This document shows, one piece after another, positions 33,400 to 46,430 of a DNA stretch of 64,000 nt (the first letter of the stretch is position 1; each line of letters starts with the position of its first letter). A model generated the notes under the pieces. It did not search any database. It had not been told where the DNA came from and saw only the letters and a program-made list of their open reading frames with translations. The translations under genes were made by a program, and so were the position numbers. The stretch covers positions 1,798,001-1,862,000 of the forward strand of contig NADL03000753.1 of NCBI GenBank assembly GCA_002205965.3. The letters are read 5' to 3'. Source of the stretch: Kappaphycus alvarezii. Taxonomy: Eukaryota > Rhodophyta > Florideophyceae > Gigartinales > Solieriaceae.

Positions 33400-36300
33400 T
33401 CAGATTAGTCTGGTGAAATGGACCCAACCGTATCATCGACGTTGGGTGTCTCGCAGTGTTGATGGAGTTGAGTCTGCCCGTGCTCTATGTAGAGCTCTTG
33501 GCATGCCTTTCAAGACTCGCCCTCTCGACTGCGAGCCTTCGTACGCGGCTATGGAAAGGAATGCAGCAAGCTGAAGTTTTATTCTGTATCTATGATTCCC
33601 CCTCGTCGACATGAATGGCGTTTCGGCGAAGATCCCAATCTTCTTAACGAAAGGTGATGGATTCATCCTTCTTGGAATGAGATTTGCCATCAGTCCTACC
33701 TGATGGGACCCGAGAATCTTCTCATATCCACCAAGAGTAAGAGGGCTCTCAGCTTCGAGCTGGTTTTTGAGACCTACACGGATGCCACTGCTTTCGGATG
33801 CAGAGGCTGTTCGGACGTATCTTCTCGTAGTACCGCCAAGCTCTGCTCATTTCGGAGCTTCTTCCATTCTCAACGTTCTATGAAGCAGCACAGGAGCCTG
33901 CGGAGGGAGCATTCCGGAAGTACAGCGATGGGCGTGCAGCCAAACGATTCGCGAACAAACTGCACGCCTACACACATCTCCATCTCGATGATATGTTCAC
34001 GTTGTGCGAAAGAGGAGGATTCATGACTCCCGTTCTCCGCCAGGCTCTAGCAACTGCCTTCGAAAAGTGCTCATCCTGCCAACAGATGGACGCCCAAAGA
34101 ACTCGAGGAAGGTATCCTTCAACAAAATCCTCACCTCGTTCAACTCCCATGTACAAGTCGACTATGTCTTCATTGTTGAGCTCAAGAGAAATCAATTCGC
34201 AACATCCCGGATACGAATACAGGTTTCTCAGCTGCAACTATTGTCGAATCGAGAGAAATGGAGATCGCTGCCCAAGCCTTTGAACTTAAGTGGATCAATG
34301 TACATGGAGCTCCAGAAGTGGTATCGGCTGACCAAGAGTTCTTCAACAAGAAGTTCGCGGAAGCTATGAACTATTTCAGTACAAGAGTTGAGCCACGTCC
34401 CGCGAGAAGACACAACAAGCTTGGCATTGTCGAGCGAAAGAATGCAGTTATACGAACGCGGGCTACAAGTGCAGAAGGATGCAGAAGGATGCAAAGTTCT
34501 TCGCTGCTGCTCGAGGCGCTACCTTCTTTGCGGTGGACATCGTCTCGCGGCAACATTTCTCAGTAACATACTGTATGGGAGCAAAACTCTCAGCAGCTTT
34601 GAGCTTGTAATGAGTTACACGCCATCTCTAGCAGGGTTGCCACGATGTCCTGTCGCAGAGGAGTTGCGATCTGCTCATGAAGAGCAAAAAGCACGCAGGG
34701 CTATAAAAGCCCTGGAGAAAAGCAGCGTACCATCTCGAATAAACCCGAAGTCTCTTTCTTGTGGGGACACGGTCTACTACTTCAAACGAGGTATGAAGTT
34801 TGGTGTATGGGAGATTGGTTTCGTGCGTTCCACAGAGGATCATCTTATTATCCTTTCGTCCCCCCATCTCATCAAGGAAAACCGGTACGCGCAGCACTCG
34901 AGGATGTACGACCTGTACCCGCGTCCTCTCTGCTACAAGACCTCGATGAAATCGACTTCATCTTTCCCAGATCCTACGCGATAGTGGATGAGCACGAAGA
35001 AGATATAGATAACTTCGACAACACGCCACTCGACCACATCTTTCCTGAGCTTCAGAACCTTTCCACATTCCCAGAAGAAGGAAATAAGGCAGAAGTCAGG
35101 AATGCCCACCGTGTTCCTGATCAAGAACCTCCTACTGCTCTGGATGAGAATGTTTCTAGCATTGACGAGGCGTTCCCTCCACAGACACAGTGCTGAAAAT
35201 GTTTGAGAACGAGCGTTCCCTTTGGGCTTCACATCACTCCACGGTAGCCCTGCTCGCCCAGAAAGGACCTCACCGGATGAACCAACCATCCTGGATGTCA
35301 AAAGGCATATATCACGGAAGCTGACATCGCTCTCTGCAGGGCCACCGTCTATCCTAACTAAGGACCGCAAAGAAGAGCGTCCTTACAAGGAAATCATAAG
35401 TGTCGAGGTAACTGACCACCTATAACGCCATATGCACTTCGCTCGTCAGAACAGGATATCTTTCGCGAGATCAAGAGCGTCATCGGATAAGAAAGGGCCT
35501 ACGAATCGAAGCTACAGTGCGTTCCAGCATGGGTTCTTGAAAAGTCAATCGCTGCAGAGAAGGAACAGTACTTGGAGAATTTGGAAGAAGTCGACATTCG
35601 CACGTTTCCCGAGGGAGCAAACATAATCTCATCGCATTACTTCTTCCAAGTCAAGTACGCAGGTCAGGCTGATAAGCTCAAGCTCAAATGCAGGCTTGTT
35701 ACTCATGGGAACCGGGATCGAGAGAAGGACTTCGTCAGGTCTGACTCTGCTACAGCCCAGTTCCCAATCATCCACATCGTTCTTTCTGTGGCCGCGACAC
35801 TCAGGTTCAAGCTCGCGACAATAGACATCAACGGAGCTTATCTTCAAGGAGAAAGCCTGCAAAGGAATGTATGCGTCCCCCGCGTAGATGGCTCCCTCTC
35901 CACGAATAGTCTGGAAGTTGCTAAAGCCTGCATATGATCTAGTCGAGTCCGGACAACTATGGCAGCTGGCAGTTGAGGAATGGATGACCAGCCAAGGTAT
36001 CCATGAGATACATGGCCGTCAACAACTGTTTTCCAGAGAAATGAAACAGATTAATTGATCCTGGTCATGGCCAAAGTCGTTGATGACTTCCTCATCGCGG
36101 GAGGTGAAGAGATATAAACTGCTTCCATGTGGCCATCAAACAAAGGTTTGACGTAGGACGCTACCTGATCGCAGAAGATCTGGTATTAAACCGTCTGAAT
36201 ATACATCAAGACCCGGACAGTACTGTGCATATCTCAATGGAAGAGTATCTTCAAAAGATACAACCAATCGTGGTGCCATACTACCGAAAGAAGGGAATGG

Positions 36301-36985
36301 ATAGAAACCGTTGCTCTCAAGTCGAGCTCACGGAGTTCCTCCACCTCACTGGTTCCCTCATCTACCTGGGACATGGAGCACTACCACTAGCTGCCTTCGC
36401 GGAAAGCTATCTACAACAGCAAGTCGGAAACCTCACCGTCCGGACTCTGGTAACCGCAAACAAAGTGCTGTCTGAGGTCTAAGCTCTAACTCCCATCATC
36501 GTGTACCGATCGTCGACCAGCCTCAGCAGTCCGTGCTACCTCGCGTTCACCGATGCAAGCCAAGGGAAGACAGCGTATGGGCACACAGGTTACATATCGG
36601 GAGTATACTGCCAGCGGGGGGTGGATCAGTCTTCCATGTCATCGACTGGCTCAGTAAGAAGCAAAGCAGAGTGGCCTTCTCATCAATTGTAGCGGAGATC
36701 CTCGATGCCGCTACATCCACCGATAGGACCTCCTGAATGGCAGAATAACTGCAGGTTTTGCACAATAGCCGGGTAGAGTTACGTCTCGTCTTGGCCGCCG
36801 ACTCCCATGGACTGTAGAGTACGATCACCACCCTACATGAAGGTGCTGACTAACGGTGACGACCGACTGTGTGCCGGATGAGAGTCTCCTACGAAACAGG
36901 AGAGATCGCTGTCCTGCAGTGGGTTCCAGGAACAGAGAACATCGCGGATGCATTAAAAAGAGAAATGTTGTAATGTATAAGGGTT
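33400..36985 (+). mobile_element. pol region of the older copia element (fossil)
   Basis: An integrase part lies at about 33960-34560 (HLDDMFTLCER, SSCQQMD and VSFNKILTSF; later WINVHGAPEVVSADQEFF). RT lies at 35570-35940 (LVTHGNRDREKDF, TIDINGAYLQGE). RNase H lies near 36530-36720 (LAFTDASQGKTAYGH, DWLSKKQSRVAFSS). The order integrase-RT-RNase H is diagnostic of copia. Many breaks. Confidence 0.8.
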
Positions 36986-37189
36986 AACGACGTGCTGACG
37001 TCATGCGTTCTCAACAAGGAGATAACTGAGAAAGCAGAGAGGTCAAGTTTTGGAGCAAGACAAATAGTAAAAGCGGAGATACAGTTAGGATGGATCAATC
37101 GCTATCGCTTTCAACCACCCGTTTCCTTATCCTTCCACCTCTACTCTTTCCATCCTCTTCCTCTGGCGAAGTGCTTCTTATTTCCCGAC

Positions 37190-38420
37190 TCATGGAATGA
37201 GCATTACGGTTCCTCGCCCAGTCTTCTGCTTGACAAGACGCCGATGTCAGAAACGGCCTCAAGCTTGAACCCGTCTCCCACGCAGATATCAAAGACGCCT
37301 TCTCGAAGCTGCAGCGCAAAATCTTCAGCTGAATCGAAAACCAAGCCGGCACGGATATCCACACAGACAACATGCGCCATTTTCTCACAGTACTGAGTGA
37401 CTCCCTCGAGGATGAGGAGATAGATCCGGCGTCTAGAGAGCGAAGGTGACGACATAAGGATACAGTGTCTCACTCCCATCGACACTCTGTGGAGGGTAAA
37501 GCGACCATCACGACGCTCTTGCCAAGCTGCTGCAGAACCGAGGCTATAATCCATCTTTTCGAAGTGTTAACAGCCTTCTTGTTGCATCATTGCGATCGAG
37601 TAATTATATGCCATTGGCAAGAGCAGCCAACAAGCATAAGCCATCGTTAGTCTTGACAAAAAATTGGATAATGACGCTGGATGAAACAATAGGCTTTCTT
37701 GGATTCCGCTTGCGATCCCGGAATAGCCACCTTGTATGTCCTATCCAAGTTGTCCTGGCACCACCTATCCAGCTTTTCCAAGAATCGACCATGCTCTTCT
37801 GGAGGACGACGGAGAAGCAGCATGGGACGCGCCAGGGTGCTTCCAGGACTTTCTTCCACTTCATATGTCACTGACTTCCAGGCTCGAGAATATTACCAAC
37901 GGAGTGCGCCTGCAGGGAGAAGAATTTCATCGGCAAGTACATCTCCGGACTTCCCCATAGCCGGTCACTCGCATATTATAAGCCGGCTTCCATCCACTCT
38001 CATCCCTGAGGCAAGCACGACCCGCTTGATAATACATGCGCTCACCTCATTCCATCTTCCTCCCACTCGTTATCCAAGAAACCGAGCCGAGCCAGGTCTT
38101 CATCAAGCAGCCACCTTCCCGGCCAATATCTCATGAAGTACATGACATCCCTCTCGATTTGCCCACCATCTGGTCGCATCACCACCCGCGGAACGCTCCT
38201 CTCGGAACCAACCTGTTCCTCAACACCATGCACCGAAAGTTCCAAACCACCGTCACGTATGTGCAGTCTCCGAACGCGGCGCGCCCGTCCCCCGCATCAT
38301 ATGAGCAATAGTCTCCTGGGGAGCCAATTCGTACTACGGCCTTGAAAGGCAACACAGTGATGTCATCTAGGCCCCCTAGAAGGCCCAGCTCCGGCGGAGG
38401 ACGTGCCATTCCCAAGGGTT
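37190..38420 (-). mobile_element. Opposite-strand coding relic inside the older copia element
   Basis: Between RNase H and the 3' LTR, the minus strand shows a chain of protein-like pieces in one order: VMRPDGGQIERDVMYFMRYW and RWLLDEDLARLGFLDNEW (38240-38045), KLDRWCQDNLDRTYKVAIPG and AYCFIQRHYPIFCQ (37800-37650), NDGLCLLAALANGI (37640-37600), MAHVVCVDIRAGLVFD and ALQLREGVFDICVGDG (37380-37270). The DG-x-C...N and HVVCVD motifs recall papain-fold cysteine proteases such as OTU or C48 types, but I cannot name the family. The plus strand here shows no copia domain. The relic is in several pieces and looks dead. Confidence 0.45.
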
Positions 38421-38657
38421 TTCATGCTCAATGAAGAGTGAGAACAAGGGTACACTAATAAGAGATAAGGGATGGTGAGAATGGACGATGGATAGTGTGG
38501 AAAGGGCGATAAAGAGGGAGAAAGCAAGTGGAATAGGGATAAGTCAAGCTTTTGGAACGATATGTTTACTTCCAACGGCCAGAAAATGTGATTGCGAGAA
38601 TCAATTAGGCGGGAAAGCCTGCTAGAACTGTAAGTTGATGTCCCACAGTGGGGTGTG

Positions 38658-38990
38658 TGTGAGCGACTCTACTCAAAAATTAGCTTCACTGAGTACTATA
38701 AGGAGCTATTTTGCGTCCAATGATCGTTGAACGCTGGAACGCCACCTTTACCCGCCGGTCCATGAGTTGGCACGCTATAAAGGCCGGGGAGTGGCTGGAG
38801 GTCAAGGGACCAGACTCCCCGGGTTCACACCCGCTAACTCGCCTCGCTCCTCCGTAGCCCAACCTTCCTCCTCCGTTCCCATTCCCGGTTACATCCTTCC
38901 ACTGACTGCCAACTCCTTCCACGCTTCTTCATCACTCCCGCCATTCTCTCCATTTGCTTTCACCCTGCTCCTCGACGCCAGTTCCATTTA
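38658..38990 (+). repeat. 3' LTR of the older copia element
   Basis: Begins TGTGAGCGACTC and matches the 5' LTR. A TATA-like CTATAAAGG is at about 38776. The 3' boundary is uncertain because likeness fades after GACGCC. Confidence 0.8.
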
Positions 38991-39389
38991 TTGATTCCCC
39001 CATGCCGACCACTTGTACCAATTATTTGATGCGCTTTGAAACATTGACTAACCTATTTTGCAATCATTCAAACACCACAATTTTCCCCCGTAGTTCTCTT
39101 GTTCAGTAGATGCTGAACGAATTAAACTTCTTTCTTCAATATTGGCCGTAAATCCTGGTGATGGGGCGCAGCACACCCATGCTTCCGCTTCGAGAGAGCC
39201 ATGAAGGCCACAAAACGTGAAAAGTCAGTTGTGTATTTACAACGCATGGAGAATATGTAATTGGGGTGTGGCCTATGCATTATCAACAAATTATTTCTGC
39301 TAAAATTTTCTCGAGTTCTTTTTTCGTTAAATTGGGTTGAATTTTTCGAGAAACGTGCACTACCAGGTCTGGGCTTACGAATAGGAGCT
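38991..39389. other. No recognised feature
   Basis: Gap between the copia 3' LTR and the next element. Nothing recognisable. Confidence 0.4.
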
Positions 39390-39485
39390 AACAGAGTGGT
39401 AAATTTCATCCATCTGTCTATCCCAATATCCACCCCTGGAGGCTGGCACCCAGACGAGTACGTGGTGCTATCCGATTGTTGTGGT
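39390..39485 (+). mobile_element. Small LINE scrap
   Basis: The translated piece IHLSIPISTPGGWHPDEYVV matches APISTLGGWH.DAY of the LINE copies at 30.4 and 31.5 kb. Only about 30 residues are recognisable. Confidence 0.4.
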
Positions 39486-39530
39486 TAAAAATTTTGGACA
39501 GAATTGCAAGCCAAGTGTGCAAAACTTTGG

Positions 39531-39852
39531 CATCTACAGGGACGGGAGTGCCGAACCCCAAGAAGGTCGTAACCGCGAGTACCGCAGCTCGAACATCAAT
39601 CCTCGCTGGGAAGATCGTATCCTAGGCCGACCGAAAGAAAGAACACAACAAGCTTTCGGAGAAAGAGGACGGAAATCGAGGATTGGAATCTAGTGGTTGA
39701 GATTTAATACAAAAATCTGAGCTATGCCAACAGCGTGTCTAGTTTCACTCCGGGGTAGACGATGAATTTATCGAGGACAGCCGTTGCATTAAAATAATCC
39801 AAGTTTCACAAAAAGTGAACCCTTCCGAGCCGAGCAATTTCTCGACTCCACA
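39531..39852 (+). repeat. Gypsy leader, copy 1
   Basis: About 320 bp, from GCATCTACAGGGAC to CCGAGCAATTTCTCGACTCC, about 85% identical to 45129-45450. It begins with a primer-site-like GGAGTGCC and ends in the start of gag (NPSEPSNFS). Confidence 0.75.
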
Positions 39853-40930
39853 TGGTACTATTGTAGAGGGGGACGAGCTCCCCTCTAAGACCAACACAAC
39901 TCTGTACAGAGCATTCAAGTCTTTGACAGTACTGGGGACGTTCGGAAATATTTTCTTGGTAGGCAAAGGGACGAAAAAAGGCTATGAAGCAACTCGGCTA
40001 TCTGGACAAGGCGGCATTTAACTTCTACAATGAATCTTTTGCGAGAGATGTTTCGCTCATAGAAGAAGCGAAAAACTCCAAATTAGCCAGAAAGAAGATT
40101 ATTGGTAGCTTTGCGGCACCGAAGAGCTGCAATTCGTCATTTGTCAAGCTCTCGAAGCGACCCCTGTTATAACTGATATCCCAAGTTTGCTGTAAAACAT
40201 CGAAAGGATGTATGAAAAGGTTAGTTTCGATGAAAGGGCAAAATTTGGGCTACTAAGGTCAGCTGCCTGTAAGCTCAGTGAGATGACATATTTTCTAGCT
40301 TTAAGGGCCCAACCGACTACATAGGTATGGTCCATGCATTAAAGGATTTTTGGTATAGTCATTTGGCTTTCGCAGGCTCTGTGTCCAAGAACGCCTCGCA
40401 GCATGTTACACCCGAGAGACTCTTAGTTGGGCCGGATGCTCGTTCCAGAAATATCGAGGATAAGGTCGACTCTTTAGCGAAGGACCTCTCTAAGCTCCCC
40501 TTGCTTTTCGAGAAACAGAAATACTCGAACAGCCCATTATCGGGCTGTCTGTAGGGCCACAACCAAGAGAGCGACCCTGATCCTACTACTGAGAGCCAGG
40601 ACATGAGGCCACCCGTTTTTCGAAGAACCCGTACCGCGATATTCGTTGCACTGTCTGCAATAAGTTGGGTCACTTTGAGGCGACATGTTGGACAAAAGTG
40701 CGAAGGAATGTAGAATATGCCGAAGCAAAGAAGAACGAAGACAACGGTGACGGGAAAGTTACATTAGTGGAAGAATCTCAAAGCAAACCGGAAGCTGTGA
40801 ATGCAACTAAAAGATTATCAGATGGGCAAGCTTTGCCGAACGAAGCTCTTCATGAGGATAGAGCTGAAATCTCAGTCCCAAGATTTTCCAGTAGACCTAT
40901 TGTGATCCGACGCAAAAAAGCAACATAAAG
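39815..40930 (+). mobile_element. gypsy gag region (fossil)
   Basis: Contains NPSEPSNFSTPHG, a helical stretch (AAFNFYNESFARDVSLIEEA) and a CCHC knuckle CTVCNKLGHFEATCW near 40650, then an acidic, Lys-rich tail. Broken. Confidence 0.65.
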
Positions 40931-41469
40931 CCCCAACAATACACGTAGGAAATCAAAAGCCGTTCGCAGGTCTGAGAAAGCAGCCGTTCGACAACTGCAG
41001 GAGTACGCTAGCCGTTATTATGTACTTGAAGTACTTTCAGGGGCCAATTGTGGACTGCGGTCAACTACTCAGGGGAGAGGTAGACGAGGCGAAGAAAGTT
41101 ATCCGCCGTCTCTTTGGAAAGCAACCAGGTTTTAAAGCAGCCTGATCACTCAGATAGAGCAAATAAGGTCAGAATCAGACTCGGAAAGACTACCACGCTT
41201 GGCTTAGCTCCGAGTATTTGGCACAGAAGCGTGGATTGACTTGATTTCAGGGCTGCACCAGATTTGATGTCAAAATAATTCTCACAAAGACTTTGTTTAA
41301 GTCCGGAAGACACTTATAGGACAATTACAGAGACAAGCGGTGTTGTTGCTTACTGTGTGGGTGCCGTATCTCGTACACTCACTTACTTTGAGTGCCAGAG
41401 TACCTAGTGGTAGAAAAACACCCCATTCGATATTATCCTTTGTAGGCATACTTTAGAGGCGCTCAAGGC

Positions 41470-44450
41470 GCTGATGGACTTTGAAACCGACTCTGCAATC
41501 ATTAGAGCCAACGAAAGGGAAATAATTGTCCAGCTTGAACCGGAATTTCGGGCAACGTACAGAATGATTATGGAAGGCAAGGCTGATGGAACTCCGCGCG
41601 CAGAATTTATTTCTGACTCCAATAATTTTACGGATACTTCCGACCCAGAGGACGATTTGGTCGTGGCGGTTTTGGAAGAGACGCCAATTTGTAGTTCGCA
41701 GCCCGAACAACTAGGGAGTTCGGAACGAGCCCCTACTGAGGAGGCGATATCAGAAGAGGATCTGGAGGAAAAACATCTCTGTGTACTCCAGGCACAATTG
41801 GCGCATCTTCCCAAACAAATAAAAGGCTAGATAACCAGTTCTTTGCAGGAAACTAGCGTTATGCATTGGACGATGAATGAGTTGCGTCCCGCTTCCGTGC
41901 TGATCACTCACAGTTTTGAATTGAATTACCAAACTCCAATCTACTATCCCCGCAGAATGCCTCCAAAACACAAAGATTTGGTGCGAATGGAGTTGAACAA
42001 TATGCTTAGGGCTCGAATCATAACCCCGGTGGCCTCTGCGTGATCTTTTCTGGTTTTTTTTGCTCAGAAAAAAGGATGGTTGTCTGCATTTTTGCGTAGA
42101 CTACCGGATGCTGAATCAAAGAAAAAAAGCTGACGGGTGGCCGCTGCCAAAGATTGAGGAAATATTTGACGAATTGAAGGGAAGTGTTTTTACTTCTTTA
42201 AATTTGTTCGCAGGCTACTGGCGGATACGCATGAAGAAAAATGCAAAGAAATAACGATTTTTGTGTGCATGTACGGGACCTTCAAGTTCGAGGTCATGCC
42301 ATTCAAATGTTGACACATTACAGCGCATGATGGATAAGGTCCTCTGTGACATCCCCCTCGATCGGGTTTACCTTGACGATGTCGAAATATTTTCTGCAAA
42401 CTTGGAGGATCACATGACACTCCTGAAAAAGTGTTTGAAGCCATAGCTACATCGGGGCTGAAGCTAAGAATAATCAAATTTAATTTTGCCTTACCCTCCG
42501 TAAGCTTACTGGGAAACGTGGTTGACGCATCTGGTGTACACGTGAATGAGCAGAAATTAGAGGCTATCAGCGGAGCTCTTATCCTAAGTACAGCCACAGA
42601 GCTACGTAGCTTCCTCGGTTTGGCCGAATACGACCGGGGATTTATCAATGGCTTCGCAAAGATCTCAGCAGCACTTCACGCAGGAGCCTCGAGGAGTATG
42701 AAATTCGAATAGGATGAAGAAATTCACGCAGAATTTGAGGACTTGAAAAGAAAGCGTACCTCAACCTCTGTTCCCGCATATACCCCGATTTTTCCACAAC
42801 TTTCAAGGTCGAAACGGAAGCATCCAAAACTGCGGTTGTAGCGGTCCTGGCTTATATAAAGGAGGACGGAGAGATTCATCATATATAGTATGCTTGCCGA
42901 AAGAAGAACTCTTCAGAAAGAAATTACAGTTCAAGCGAGAAATAAGCACTGGCTTTATTTTTTGCATTACGCAATTTTCGCGTGTATTTATTTTCCTCCG
43001 AGCCCTTACGTATATTACGGATCATCAAGCCCTCTGATACGCATTTCAGAAAAAGTAAATACATGGAAGATTTGCTAGGTCGCTAGGCTTCCCGACAGAG
43101 TATTAGTTTACTATAGAATACAGAGCTGGAAAGGATACCGCTCCCGCTAACATCTTTCTTGATTTCGCTCCCCGAAGCCCCAGGACAAGATCCACATGAA
43201 GCAATGGTAGCTACGTTGACTGAGTCCGAGATAAGTGGGCTAGACTCGAAAAAGTTCTTTCAAGACATTATCCGTTACTTGAGTAGATTTGAAGTCCTAG
43301 AGACAGACCCGAAAGTAAAGTCATCGATTAAGCGGAGTGCAAAAAACTTCCTGCTTTTGGGGGGGAGAGCTGTTATGACGAACTACTAAGGGTCTTCGAG
43401 AAATTTGAGGACAATATACCCGTACCGGGATTTTATGCATGTTTAATGAAGATGTTGGGCATTGGAATATGCGTACTACAAGCAATTCGTACTATATGGG
43501 TATTGATGGCCTCAAATCCATCGAGATATACATTTATTTGTGAAAAGCTGTGAAGGGTGTCAAAAGCCGAGCCTCCGGTACCTACAAGACGACCCTCCAC
43601 ATGCCCCTCACCGATATCATTGAAACCTACTCCATTGATTTTGCAAGAAACTTTCCTACCACAAAAAGGATTCACGAATAGGTTTACCTTAGTCGCTGTG
43701 GAACACTTGACTGGTTGGCCATTAGAAGTTCCGACCGCATCAGTCACAGCTCAAGTGGTCATTGATTTCATCAGGAAGGAGATAATTTCGATCTTTGGAC
43801 CATCTGTGAGAATGATATCGGACAACGCAACGTGTTTCACATCAGGAGCCCTAATCAATTTATGGAGAAGAATGGAATAAAGTGGAAACGGTACTAGATT
43901 ATGTGCCAATTTCAAATGGAGAGCGGAGAAAACGGTAGGGGCCATTTAATCGACAATTAAAAAGACTGTATTACCAAAGAGTAGCGCATGGGAAGTTTTA
44001 TCGCGACATTATTGTATACGTCATGCGTCGAAGACTTCCAGGTTGTTTCACCATTTCTATTAAAGTTCGGAGTGACATCGTGCATTATCTAGGCGGACGG
44101 CATGTCAATTCTGATAGATGTAACAATAGATCGTAGGGAGAATGAACTGATGGCTTGCCGGGCGTGGAGAGTGCATCGTGTGACGAAACAACTGCTATGC
44201 CAGGGAAGTTCAGGAGCAAAGAAGTGTTAAGCTACAGGTAGGAGGGGTTTTATTCGCGCATGGACATATTGGGTTCCGCCGTCAAGTGTCCTGCACTCGT
44301 ATCAAAGTAATATGGCCCCTGTTCGTATCATTAGGGCAAGGCATCGCTGATACGGTTAGAATCCTCTCAGAGACGACAAACTAGGCGTCCGATTCGTGCC
44401 CGCAGGTTGAAATTTACACAAGCGCCCCGACCTCCTTTGCTTACCCAGTA
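41470..44450 (+). mobile_element. gypsy pol region (fossil)
   Basis: RT from about 41870: VDYRMLNQRKKADGWPLPKI, VFTSLNLFAGYWRI, VYLDDVEIFS and SFLGLAEYDRGFI. RNase H starts near 42770 (VAVLAYIKEDGEIHH). Integrase runs from about 43540 to 43930 (CEGCQKP, HLTGWPLEVP, ISIFGPSVRMISDNATCF). RT before integrase identifies Ty3/gypsy. Many breaks. Confidence 0.8.
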
Positions 44451-44579
44451 ATGTGGAAACTAGGATTGAAAAGGGTTCAAAAAATGAGAAGGAGGATGAA
44501 AAGCAAAACAAACAAAAAATGTGATAAGTGCGCTCCTCAAATATTGTTAATGGTTAAATGAATTTGAAATTGAGAGTGT

Positions 44580-45130
44580 TCTGTGGAAATCAGCCGTAAC
44601 CGCCTCGTGGTCTGTTCTACGAGGAAAAAAGTGTTGTTGTGAAAAACTTTGGGAGCATTTCAAGGCATGTGTGCTCAAATTTGGGTCACGAAATTAGTGC
44701 TTTACGACAGTACGGGCATGGCGCGGAGGAGAGCTAGCGATTTTACAACTGTAGTGCTCACTTTTTAATCAAAATATTTTATCGCAATACTGTTTTACGA
44801 GGTTTTAAAAGGTGGTGAAGTCTATATAAACCTTGAACGTGGAGTGTTCGGGCCTCGACCCGGAGCAGACTGACCACAACAGTTAAACCGCGAATACGAG
44901 GTGTGCGCCTAAATCCCTACGCCTGTTGTATCGACAAAAGTTTGTCTGTGCTGCGAGTTCTTCCCATCTGACAAATATTTGTGTTTCTATTCGATTGCAA
45001 GCGCGGTGTAACATTTTTTCACCCGGATCCTTCGGGTTAAAGCCCAGCCGAATAAACAAAAGGCTTCGGGGCTCAAATTACAGTCAACGACGTCATCTAC
45101 CGGAAAAGAAAGGACTGGAAAAGATCTTTC
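44580..45130 (+). repeat. Candidate gypsy LTR
   Basis: Contains a TATA-like CTATATAAACC at 44821 and an AATAAA at 45051, and ends just before a primer-site-like TGGAGTGCC. A matching full 5' LTR was not found upstream of copy 1; only scattered words (GATTGCAAGC, GCATCTACAG) are shared with 39500-39540. Boundaries are estimates. Confidence 0.4.
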
Positions 45131-46430
45131 CTGCATCTACAGTGATTGGAGTGCCATACCCGAGAAGGTCGTAACCGCAGTGCCGCGGCTCGAACATTAA
45201 GTCTCGCGGAGAATATCGTATCCTAGGCCGACTAGGGGAGAAAAAAAGAGACCTTAGGAGACAGAGGGCAGATATCGGGATTGGAATCGAGTGGCTGAGT
45301 CTGCGTACAAAAATCCTAATCTACACCTACAGCGTGTCTAGTTTCACTCTGAGGTACACGTTGAACTAATCAAGGACAGCCGTATAATTAAAAAATCAAA
45401 TTTTCACAAAAAAGTGAACCCTTCCGAGCCGAGCATTTCTCGACTCCCGCCAATGTCGTGCGGAACGTGATCGCTCGATCAATGAAGACCTATAGGAGAG
45501 GTGAGCGGTGCTTCCCCAAAGGAAAGCTGTCGCGACTGTCATTTCTAACGCGGCATGCCTGCTCGCAGGCATTGAGCCGGCCCTGTAAGGAATTTTATTT
45601 AGTGTTACCTATCAGTGAAGAATTATCCACACAACGCACTAGCGGCATGGATACAAATGAACCCATCGTCATACTTTAAAATAACCCAAATTCCCCCTGA
45701 AATGGTGTGCGAGCAATTATCGCCATTGCAATGGCGGACCAGATGACAGCACTGAGCCGCTAGTAGGTGGTACGGAAAAAAACTATGTGGGGGTAGATGG
45801 ACTGCCCTAAACGAGAAGTACAGGGCTGGGATTTCGGATCGGTGCTATCCTGCGCAACAGTACAGGAAGAGGATTATGGTTCCTCATTGAAAGAAAGCGA
45901 CACTTCCGGCAAAAGAAAATAGATTTCCCATATAATCTGGTAGATGAATCCAAGTCTGAGGGTGGGATTCGTAGAAGAAAATTGGAAAAAAGTCTCATTG
46001 AACCGATGCTAAGGTTATGAAAGACATGATGGTGGCAGTAGAGTCTGGATCCCAAAAAAAATCAGCTGGTTAGACACAAAATAAGACTCGCGATCGTAAC
46101 GCTGAAGAGAAGAGTCTACTAAAAAGCAATAATATGTGGCGGCCCTAGAGCGAAGAGATAGACAGAAAAAATAACAGGCTCATTATTTTAAAGAAAAAGC
46201 GTGTAATCTCGGAGGACAAATTCAAGAAGAAGGTGAAGGAAACTGAGAACGAGTGATTAACTTTACTATTTGTTGTCCTTAACACCAGCGGCTTCATCCA
46301 AGTGGATATTGAAGTGTGCATAGGAATGTGTACGAAATTTGTAAGAATAGCTGCAGCTCTAAACATTATGGTGGATATAGTCTCCGTTTTGGCAGACCTG
46401 TAGAAGTTCATCTTAGTTCCGCCACTTTCC
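45131..46430 (+). mobile_element. 5' part of a second gypsy copy
   Basis: Leader copy 2 (45131-45450) is followed by gag-like, Lys-rich pieces to about 46260 (for example KRVISEDKFKKKVKETENE). It lacks pol. Together with the upstream element it looks like two copies sharing one LTR. Broken. Confidence 0.5.

Larger units (their letters stand above)
31719..38990 (+). mobile_element. Ty1/copia element, old and broken
   Basis: Direct repeats of about 335 bp bound the element. Between them come a primer site, a gag region with a Cys-His knuckle, integrase, RT and RNase H pieces in copia order, and then an unusual 1.2-kb region with coding likeness on the opposite strand. The LTRs are roughly 85-90% identical, so the insertion is not recent. 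The coding part has many breaks, I estimate more than ten, and the element looks dead. Confidence 0.85.
39531..45130 (+). mobile_element. Ty3/gypsy element, heavily broken
   Basis: Gag pieces, a zinc knuckle, RT, RNase H and integrase follow one another in gypsy order on the plus strand, then a candidate LTR. The element's leader (39531-39852) reappears after that LTR at 45131-45450, which marks the junction with a second copy. Many breaks; clearly dead and old. Confidence 0.78.
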
